Shown: positions 48,168-57,400 of the stretch, piece by piece
Position numbering within the stretch: position 1 is the stretch's first letter
Layout of the letters: each line of letters opens with the position of its first letter
Source: Helichrysum umbraculigerum
Taxonomy: Eukaryota; Streptophyta; Magnoliopsida; Asterales; Asteraceae
Assembly: GCA_949592205.1 (NCBI GenBank)
Contig: CATIUR010000001.1
Location: 214,278,250-214,342,249, forward strand
Reading direction: 5' to 3'
DNA: 64,000 nucleotides
Program-made: the position numbers and the translations under genes
The notes under the pieces: model-generated
What the model saw: only the letters and a program-made list of their open reading frames with translations
What the model was told of the DNA's origin: nothing
The model's database searches: none

Positions 48168-48405
48168 GCTAGCCGAGATCCGCAACCGTTTCCGGTGCAC
48201 GGAGGATGTATGCACGTCCACGAGCTGGTGGGACGTTAGCAATGCGGTTGTTGTTGTTGTGATTATTGTTCCCGGGGTTGTTCTGGTTGTTGTTATTCTG
48301 ATTGTTGTTGGCGTTATTGAGTTGGGGGCACTGATTTCGGTAGTGTCCCGGGTCGCCACAGCGGAAACAGCCAGTGTTTCGTTGTTCGTTGTTCGTGGGG
48401 TGAGT
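48168..48405 (-). pseudogene. second zinc-knuckle region of gag, unit 2, beyond the same in-frame TGA
   Basis: Duplicate of 31062-31299. It has the same TGA position, the same CX2CX4HX4C knuckle and the same following stop. Confidence 0.7.
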
Positions 48406-49416
48406 TCAACAAGCTTCGGTTCTGTGTCCAAATCGGTTGCAGTTACCACAGAAGAAACAATCCCCTTCGTGGTGTTTTTCACACTTTCCACATTTAGGCC
48501 TTTTGCCTTGATATGTTTTTGGTTCGGGGTTGGTGATTGCGGCGTAAGCTCGGGCGTTTCCCGGGTTTCTGTTTTGTTGACCCTGACGGTCGTTACCATC
48601 GTTGTTCCACTTTCGTTTGTGGGTTCCAGATTCGCCCGCATCAGTACGGGTAGGTTCAGTTTTCCCTGTGGTAGCTTTCAGGGTTCCAATCAAGATCGCG
48701 TCGTCGGTCAAGCTTTGAGCCAGGTCAACTGCGCTCCTAAAAGTGGCGGGTTTGGAAGACATGACCATGCCTCGGATTTGTGGGGCCAAACCCCGGTTGT
48801 AACGCTCAATGCGTTTGCTTTCGGGTGTCACCATGTGGGGTACCAGACGTGCCAGTTCTTGAAACCGGGTTGTGTATCCAGTGATGTCAGCACCGACCAT
48901 TTGAATGTTCCATAGCTCGGTTTCCAGTTTCTGTTGCTCACTCTGGGAGCAAAACTCTTCCATCATCATTCTTTTCAGGGTTTCCCAGGTGATGGAGTAA
49001 GCGGTTGTACGGCCGAGGATCTGAATTTGAGCGTTCCACCAAGTTAACGCTTTGTCGGCCAGAGTGCAGGTGGCGTACTTTACAATTTTGTCAGCGGCAC
49101 AGTCACTGATGTCGATTATTGACTCTGTTTTCTCTATCCAGTGGACCAGGCCAATGGCCCCTTCAGTCCCGGTGAAGGTACTCGGTTTGCAGGCTTGGAA
49201 TGTTTTGTATGAACACCCATGCTGGGTATTCGTCGGTGTTTCACTGTTAACGGGAGTGGCTCCACTGTTATGTACCACGTGTTCACGATTTCGGCTTGCC
49301 TCGTATTGGGCAATTGCCTCTGCTACAAGACGTTCAATAATCTGTTCGGTGGTTTCGACGACAGGAAGTGTATTTGTTTGGCGACTGTTGCGAGTCTTTC
49401 TTTGTTTAGGCGGCAT
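48406..49416 (-). CDS. gag: Gag protein of the gag-only retrotransposon, unit 2
   Basis: 336 residues from ATG 49414-49416. It is almost identical to unit 1 (31300-32310), with a few replacements: NTLPVV versus NTPPVV, ERLVAE versus ERRVAE, and KHHEGDC versus KHHEVDC at the Cys/His stretch. It has the same basic N-terminus, gag domain and single knuckle before TGA. The upstream part of this unit was separated from its 3' LTR by the Ty3 insertion at 38621-47916. By family knowledge it packages element RNA; no enzyme genes accompany it. Confidence 0.82.
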   Translation of the reverse strand: MPPKQRKTRNSRQTNTLPVVETTEQIIERLVAEAIAQYEASRNREHVVHNSGATPVNSETPTNTQHGCSYKTFQACKPSTFTGTEGAIGLVHWIEKTESIIDISDCAADKIVKYATCTLADKALTWWNAQIQILGRTTAYSITWETLKRMMMEEFCSQSEQQKLETELWNIQMVGADITGYTTRFQELARLVPHMVTPESKRIERYNRGLAPQIRGMVMSSKPATFRSAVDLAQSLTDDAILIGTLKATTGKTEPTRTDAGESGTHKRKWNNDGNDRQGQQNRNPGNARAYAAITNPEPKTYQGKRPKCGKCEKHHEGDCFFCGNCNRFGHRTEAC

Positions 49417-49853
49417 GCTGACGTTCTGCGAGGAAGGGAATGCAGAAGTCAATGCCAATGAAAGTATGTGAGGAATGAAGTTTCACATATTCTAGTTATC
49501 GGGTGTTTGAGAAAATTTGACGGGATTCCCATCACGTATCTTACGACTATGAAACACCCATATGTACTTAGTATAATATAATCACGTTGGCCAGACGTCA
49601 TTATATGATGCTAAATACATACTTCTCTTCATCAACCGTTTAACACGATCCGGTTCACATGAGATCTGAGTACAAGGAACGAGTCGAATGTGGTGAACAG
49701 TTCACGCGTATCGAGGTATCGTAACGATAGTTTAGATGTATGTATATGCGTGTATGCACGTGCGTTCTAGCCAAGGCTATAGTCTAGGTCTCTAGGTCTC
49801 TAAGTCACCTAAAGTTTCCTAGTTCGCTTTAACCATTGGCTCTGATACCAATC

Positions 49854-52685
49854 TGTAACACCCCCAAATTCGTCTGTTTTAGATTAGCGGAAGCATTTTA
49901 GTTTGAGTACGGGGGTGTCACAATAACAAAGCATGCATACGTATCAGAGCATATGATTACAACAGAACATAATATATTAAGATGCCAAAAGTATTAATTA
50001 CAAAGTTTACGATTCATCGAATCGTACAAGTTAAAAGTAATAAGTTTACAAAAGTATATTTCTGAAATATGACTAAAACATTTCAGTTATACTAAAGAAA
50101 TCCATATGTTTCCAAAAGTTGGCATCCTAAACTTCACGGGTCGCCTAGTTCTCCATGTGTGTTGGCGATTCTTAAATGTGCAGCTAATTCCCTGAAAAAC
50201 ATAGTAAAAGTCAACAACTAGGTTGAGTGAATTCACAGGTTTTATGTTTGCAAGTACAGTTGATAACCCACTTGTTGTTTATACAGTATCGTTGGGATGT
50301 CACCCAAATGTGTAATTCGTAAAACCAAATACGTTTCCAAATAGTTGTTTGTAGGAAAGTTCGTATCCTAGTAGTTGTAGGAAATCAGTATCCTATTTTC
50401 AAGTATGTTTTTGTAGGAATATACGTATCCTAATCGTAGATATGTTTCGTTGGGATGCTGCCCAAAAGTGTAGTTCAAGTTATAGTAGGAATGTAGGTAT
50501 CCTATCAGTTAATCGTAGGAATGTCAGTATCCTAATCGTTTAGTGGGACCATGTCAGTAGGAACCCGGTGCCCATGTCAGAAGGGACTTTCCATCAGTTT
50601 AATAACAATAGTAGACCCATGTTCGCAGGATCTAGTGCCCATGTCAGAAGGGACTTTTCAACAGTCGATGCCCATGTAAGTAGGGACTTTTCAATAATTT
50701 GTGCCCATGTCAGAAGGGACTTTTCAGCAGTTCGTTGCCCATGTAAGTAGGGACTTCTCAGTAGTGTTGCCCAAGTCAGTAGGGACTTTTCGATCGTGCA
50801 ATACCAATAGTAGATCCGTGTTAGTGGGATCTAGTGCCCATGTCAGTAGGGACTTTTAGTTACCCAGTCCGTTATATAAAGTGTTGCTGGTTATCCTCCA
50901 GCGTTCTCAAAACATGTTCATGTGTTTACAGCGTTGGTAGTATTAAAGTATTATGTAACACCCCCATAAGACCCGTACCTGGACCACGTGCGGGCAGTGT
51001 TACATATTATGTTGTAATCGTCAGTTTGTTTATCAATTTACCAGTTCAATGTACTCCATTTGTTTGAGTAAAATAGTATACAACCATGTTTGTATAAAAG
51101 TGTTTGACTATGTTTTCCACCCCTGTTCAAAGCAGTTAAAACAGTAAAAGTAGGGGCTGTGAACTCACCTGTTGAGTTAAGTAGTTGTGCGAGTGCTAGC
51201 AAACCTAAGCCCAAGTACAGTCCAGAATCTCCTAACGTCCTAAACGTATGAGATTTAATAAGTATCGTGGATGTCTAAGCTAATCATCCATGCTAGTGTT
51301 CGTACAATCAAGTTATGTCCAAAGTGTTTGTTAGACGTTTACGTTTGTATTTCGTTGTTTGTGAAAATGTATACGACTCGTTGGTGATAGTTTGAAATCT
51401 TAATTTCAATAAAATAGCGTGTTTGTAATGTTTGTAAAGTTCACATATAGCATTGCATGTAAGTATTCGTTATCGGTTAAGTTCGACACTTAGTGTAAAA
51501 ATAGTTTGTAAAGTTTCTGTTTTATGCGACACAGTGTGCGACACAAATGTGGTTATGCGACACAAGGGTTGTGTCGCATAAGAGTGCGACACAAGAGCTT
51601 AGCGACACAATGGTTGTGTCGCATAAGCGATCGGTGCTAAATCAATAGCGACATAAGGGTTGTGTCGCAGAGATTCTGCGACACAATGGTGCGACACAGA
51701 GTACGACATAAGATACGACATAGAATACGACACAACATCGTTTATGCGACACAAGCCTGCGACACAAGCGTTGTGTTGCAAATATGAACACCCAGACAGA
51801 ACCCAGCGGCTGTCGCATTTTTCCGACCAAAAACCAAATTTTAACCCGTTTTCCGGCCATAAAACCTTGATTTCTTCCATTATATAGTTAAAACTAAGTT
51901 GTATGTTCAATATTACACCAATATATAACATAAAAACGAGTAAATCTAAGTTTTTAGGAAATTCTTACAATTGCGAATCGGGACCAAATGAGGAAGAATT
52001 TGATGATACGGCTTTTGTTAATGTTGTTCCTTAGCTTGAGGGGATTCCGAAAATGTAAATTTCGTGGGTTAATTTGTGAATCCGAATTTTGATGTGGATT
52101 GGGTTGAGAGAAAATGTGTGTGTTTTTGGTGGTGAGAAATGAAAATGAGGAAGAAATGGGGGTTTGGGGCAGATTTTTGGGAACCAAAAGGAGTCCCATT
52201 TTGCGGTATTTTATCCGTGTTTGTTTACCCGATCGTTAATTATTTAAATTATTTTATCTAATACGTTTTTAAATATGGATTTCATTATATTTTTAAATTA
52301 TATATTTTCATAAAACCCATTTAGATTAAGTTAATAAAATTTTAACTTTGTTTTATTTTGATTATACAAATTTACGTTTTATGTTATCAAATGAGTTGTA
52401 AATATTTTTGACAAAATATTAAATTGTTTACGACGTTATTTAATAATTTCGTTTTATTAAATAATTTCGTTCACCAACAGTCGTATATTTTTGTTGCGTT
52501 TGTTTTCAGATTGTTCAGTACGTAATTTCAACTAATTACGAATACATAATACTACGCGTATTATCTAGTTGGGCTTTGCTAGACTTACCTCTAAAATGTG
52601 TTGTGAATTCACTCAAGTAGGGAATTAGCCTAATAATGCAAGTGGTTAACGTTAATAGTCGCGTTTAAATTTGCGGGGTGTTACA
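49854..52685 (-). repeat. LTR c of the gag-only array (5' LTR, fullest copy)
   Basis: 2832 bp, TGTAACACCCCCAAATTCG to GCGGGGTGTTACA, then the CCTTC duplication. It contains the TAGGAATG...TATCCTA repeats (about 50340-50540), the CCCATGTCAGAAGGGACTTT tandem units (50567-50865), the 51-bp miniature (50954-51004) and the GCGACACAA cluster (51525-51819). It is the only uninterrupted full-length LTR here. Confidence 0.92.
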
Positions 52686-53168
52686 CCTTCACCTATACTA
52701 ATCTCGAAAAAAGCAAACTGAAATTTAGTAAATGTAAATCAGAATCGATGATATAAATGTTAAGCTTCCTTGATAGTTTTTTTTTCAAGTTATAGTATCG
52801 ATTTATGAATATATTTGATCGAAATCCGAAAGTGCATCGCGGTGCGTATTATTTAATCTGCATTGTGATGCATCTTAACAATAAAAATATTTTTCAAATA
52901 ATGTGAAGTTTTATGATGCATCGCGATGCATCTTAGTTAATATGCATCACACTGCATCTTAACAATTAATTAAATAAATATTCATCAATTAATGTTATGA
53001 CTCAAAAATGAAATTCTTTCGTTAAAAAATTCTTTATAGCATCGATTTTGATTACTATTTACCGAAAAAAATAATTTTTTGTTGACGTTTTGATTGATAA
53101 TTATAATATGCTTCCTGATGTGTACTAGCGCTTCCCCCCAAAAAGACACTTCCCTCTTGATCATTACC

Positions 53169-53175
<7 letters not shown>

Positions 53176-53252
<77 letters not shown>
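53176..53252. repeat. (AT)n microsatellite
   Basis: About 38 uninterrupted AT units abut the right inverted repeat ending at 53167, mirroring the TA run at 28364-28416. Confidence 0.95.
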
Positions 53253-53257
<5 letters not shown>

Positions 53258-53338
53258 ACTCCATATTTAATATGTAAATCATATTATTATTATATTATGA
53301 AATTGTTAAACTATTTTACATAATTTATGACTTGTTTT

Positions 53339-53653
53339 TAGGGATGAGCAAAAAAACCGAAATACCGAAACCGAACCGGTACCGAACCGGACCGGTACCG
53401 AACCGGTACCGACCGTTACAAATGGTACGGTATTCGGTTTTTTATTTGGGGCAAAAAAAAACCATGTACCAACCGGTTCGGTACCGGTTGGTACCATGCA
53501 CACCAAAATACCTAAACCGAACCGGAACCGCACCGGACCGGTACCGAACCGGTACCAACCGATACAAATGGTACGGTATTCGGTTTTTGATTTGGAACAA
53601 AAAAAAATCGGTACCAACTGTTCGGTACCGGTATGGTACCAAGCTCATCCCTA
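53339..53653. mobile_element. hAT element, GGTACC/CCGAACCGG-rich
   Basis: The left end TAGGGATGAGC and the right end GCTCATCCCTA are perfect inverses, flanked by the 8-bp repeat CTTGTTTT (53331-53338 and 53654-53661). The interior is two near-copies of a block with ACCGGTACCGAACCGG and ACAAATGGTACGGTATTCGG (about 53376-53450 and 53535-53600). It is non-coding and lies about 350 bp upstream of the ASP5 transcript leader. Confidence 0.92.
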
Positions 53654-53999
53654 CTTGTTTTCATGATTTATTTTAGCTTTATATATTTTTGAAATGATTT
53701 TTTATTTATTTTGAATGTTAAGGGTTATTTTTATATAAAATTTCGTCAAGCTCGAGCCATTTAATATATTTTCAAGTCGAGCTTAAACATGCATTATGAA
53801 AGCTCCTCAAGCTATAAGTCTAACCGGAACTTATTTATCGTTGACAGCGCTCGAGCTCGGCTCCCCTATTTTTCTTATCCTACTTGATAACAATCACTGT
53901 CTAAATTTAACGGGTTGATCTCTATAATTAAATCGAGGATCAGATATAGAAAAATCAGGATTAGGATTCTTTATAGATTTCATTTGCTCTCGATTACAT

Positions 54000-54079
54000 C
54001 GCTCACCCTTTCATCATCTTCTTCTTCATAATCGCCCCACCCCAAAATCACTCTCTCACTCTCCGTCGCAACCTCACAG
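54000..54079 (+). other. 5' untranslated exon of ASP5 (start approximate)
   Basis: A pyrimidine-rich leader (CATCTTCTTCTTC, CACTCTCTCACTCTCC) ends CTCACAG before a GTAAAC donor at 54080. The paired acceptor AATCAG is at 54481-54486, immediately before the start codon, so a 407-bp leader intron separates this exon from the coding part. The transcription start is guessed; a weak TATA-like CTTTATAGA is at about 53969. Confidence 0.6.
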
Positions 54080-54486
54080 GTAAACGCTCTATCTCTCTAT
54101 TCATTATATGTGTAATTTATATCCATTGCTCACCTGTAAATGTACCACTAATTTCTATATCTGCGCTTTATATAATCCCCAAGGGTTTGTGACTACACTT
54201 ATTTGTGTGATTTTACTACTTCTAGATCATGATCACGTTTTATGCTTGATTATTATGTGCGTATTATTTTATTTGATCACTTTAGTTTACTTATCAAATT
54301 TTGATACTAATTGTTGATCGTTACATAATAATCTGGTATCAGCATTAGAAGTTGTAACATACAAGTATCTTATTGCACTCTTAGTTACACAAGAACACTA
54401 GTGTAGCATTGATAATCAATGTCAATTCATATGATTCAATTATTTCATGTTACATTTTTTTTATTTTTTATTTTTTGAATAATCAG

Positions 54487-57400
54487 ATGGCTTCGGCGTT
54501 GCTTTCGTTGCCGTCGGTCTCTCCGTCTGCTGCATTGTCTTTTCAAGACAAGTGCAAGGTATTGTTGATTTGTGTTTTACTTTTGATGCAAAGAATTGAA
54601 AAAATAAAAATAGAAGAGACGAAATGTTGGTTACTGGTGAGATGACTTGTGTAATGGTTTTGAAGAACAAGAATGATCTAAGAATGTTCATTTTTGTTGA
54701 TTGATAATCAGGATAAAATGAAGTCTGGAAGCTCGTTAAAAACTGCTTTCTTTGGAAAGGAAAAGCAGCCCCTGTCTATGAAAACAAAGGTGTATTTTAC
54801 ATTATTTCATATTTCTATGTTTTAGTTTTTGATAATTGTGTATGCGCAGTCTTGCACAAGTTTTGTATGAGGTTACCAATTATGTTTAAGCCCACCGACC
54901 TAACGTTCGTGGTTTCCAACTTTGCAAGTGATGTGTGTATTATGTAATATATGAATAAGTTGTGTGTGAGCTTCTGGATGCTGCCTGCTTGATGTGTTTT
55001 TGGTATTAGGAGAGTTGAGCGGGTCTTCAATGTTTCTCTACTGAAAATGTATGCCAATGGTAGTAGGCTGCTCATTTGGTGACTGGTTGTAGCAAGCTTT
55101 TGCATATGATGTTCAATGTAGAAGCGACTTTGTGTCTATCTTGCAGATCTGTTTATTTAAGAGCTGTGTTTTTGGTAGGATAATGTTCAATTCCCACCCA
55201 CCAATAAATGCTTAGCCCTAGTCAATATAAAATTACTAGTTTGGGGATTTTGGTCTCCAGAAGATCATGTATATGTGCCTTGGTAATTTTTCAAGTAAAC
55301 ATAATCTTATTGTGTATAAAATGTCCCGTTGTTGGCTGATCACATTTTATGCTAAAAAATTCTAACTCTGCTAATTTCCTTGCGTTACAAAAAACAATTA
55401 TCTTATAATTTGGTAAAAAAGTGACAACTGCCTTTCATCACAATTTGACCATCTTCCAGCTAGGTTTCATTTCATCTGATATCAAGCTGCATATCGTATT
55501 TGCAGTCTCAGGGTCGAATAACCATGGCTGTAGCTGTCAACACTTCACGATTTGATAACATAACAATGGCTCCTGCCGATCCAATTCTTGGAGTTTCTGA
55601 AGCTTTTAAAGCAGACACGAGTGATATGAAGCTCAACCTTGGTGTCGGAGCATATCGTACAGAGGAACTTCAGCCATATGTGCTCAAAGTCGTCAAAAAG
55701 GTAATGTATTTCCTTTTGTAATGTTAGTACCGACTCATGTCTTCACGCTAGAGGTGGCAGTTGACATACACTTACGAATTGGTCAATCTGGGTTGTGTTT
55801 CATCTCTAACGTGTCAAACCTCATAACAATTAAATAAAAAAATAGCTAAAAAGGAACCGGTAAAATAGGTCAAACGAGTTGAAAGTCGTTAAATGTGTAT
55901 ATTTAATGCATAATACCTTGAAGTTATTTATTTAAAGTGATCTTATAATTGAATTAATATATTTGCTGCAATCGTAATTGATAGTTCTCACGTCTATTGA
56001 CTTATTATTAGACGGACAAAAAGGGTTGCGGGTTAGACCAGCTGGACCTCTTTTAACCTACACGTTTTGCCTCCTCTATTTCTCATGCAAGCGTTATTTT
56101 TTATTTATTTTATTTTTTGTGGGTGTCTCACATGTACTTGTTAAGAGTCCCAAGTTTGAATGTCTAGACTCTAGAGTATTAATTTCTTATACGAGAACTG
56201 CATGATAATGTTTGAATGCTATGTTGTAGGCTGAGAATCTAATGTTGGAAAGGGGAGAAAACAAGGAGGTACTTTTAGTTTTTAATGATCCAACAATTAT
56301 ATTGGCGGGAATTAATGTTGATTCTAATGAGCTTCTTTTATGTGAATTACCAACTGCAGTATCTTCCAATTGAAGGTTTGGCTGCATTCAACAAAGCTAC
56401 AGCTGAGTTATTGTTCGGAGCAGATAATCCAGTCCTTCATGAACAAAGAGTATGATTAAGGAGTGGTCATATGAGTTATAAGATTTTAGAGTTCTGTTCT
56501 TATTTATATTTATTTTTTTTTTCAATACAAATGCAGGTTGCCACCATTCAAGGTCTCTCTGGAACTGGGTCCCTTCGAGTTGCTGCAGCACTTATTGAAC
56601 GATACTTTCCCGGAGCAAAAGTTCTAATCTCTTCTCCCACTTGGGGTGCAGATTCTACCCTGTGTTTGGTTTATGCTTCTTTAGATCTTTTGGGTACAAA
56701 AAACTGACAATATAGTGCAAATAAATCATGTCTGCAGGTAATCACAAGAATATATTCAATGATGCTAGAGTTCCTTGGTCTGAGTATCGGTACTATGATC
56801 CAAAAACAGTTGGCCTAGATTTTGATGGGATGATTGAAGACATAAAAGTAATGTCTACCTCACACAATGATTGTTTGCCGACGAATATCATTTTCATTTT
56901 GACTACTCTATGTCATTTACTTTTGGTATCAGTATTTAGTATTTAATCTAATTTATGCATTCAGGCTGCTCCAGAAGGATCCTTTGTGCTTCTTCATGGG
57001 TGTGCTCACAACCCAACAGGCATTGATCCTACTCCTGAACAGTGGGAGAAAATTGCTGATGTTATTCAAGAGAAGAACCATATTTCATTCTTCGATGTTG
57101 CCTATCAGGTTTTTTTCTTCTCATTTATGGCCTTCTCCTTTTTGTACATTAACATTGATATGTTTAAGTCTTCAAAATGAGATATACACCATCCTTTTGT
57201 CCTAGTGTCAGTTAGGAATTTCCCTGCAGCTGTGTGAATTCGTTGTCCCACTTATACTTGTTCAAACTCTGACTTACTTCTTTGAAAGATATGCTCCGAA
57301 AACCAAGTAAAGGTTGTATATACCGCTTTACAGTTCATGGAATAGAAAGTGCGCAGTACCTGATTACAATAGTTAACAGTCCATAATTTTATGTTTAATA

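Larger units (their letters stand above)
28495..52685 (-). mobile_element. tandem gag-only LTR retrotransposon array (LTR-int-LTR-int-LTR)
   Basis: Three LTRs (28495-30709, 32748-38514, 49854-52685) alternate with two internal regions (30710-32747, and 38515-38620 joined to 47922-49853). Both internals are exactly 2038 bp once the nested element and its TSD are removed. Only the outermost ends carry a 5-bp TSD, CCTTC (28490-28494 and 52686-52690), so the array counts as one insertion. LTRs start TGTAACACC and end GGTGTTACA. On the minus strand each internal region has a methionine-tRNA-type primer site, a gag frame and a purine-rich tract, but no protease, reverse transcriptase or integrase. 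That matches non-autonomous TR-GAG-type elements. The three-LTR form suggests unequal LTR recombination or a concatemer insertion. Confidence 0.88.
28417..53167. mobile_element. TA-microsatellite-bounded inverted-repeat element hosting the retrotransposon array
   Basis: About 70 bp at the left (28417-28489, starting GTGGCATGATCCAGAGGGAA) are the imperfect reverse complement of 53103-53167 (which reversed begins GTAATGATCAAGAGGGAAGT). Both ends abut long TA repeats. Without the CCTTC-flanked insertion the element would be only about 550 bp. Non-autonomous elements nested in TA microsatellites are known in plants (Micron in rice). The right interior (52691-53100) carries TGCATCGCGATGCA-type palindromes but no gene. 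Confidence 0.65.
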
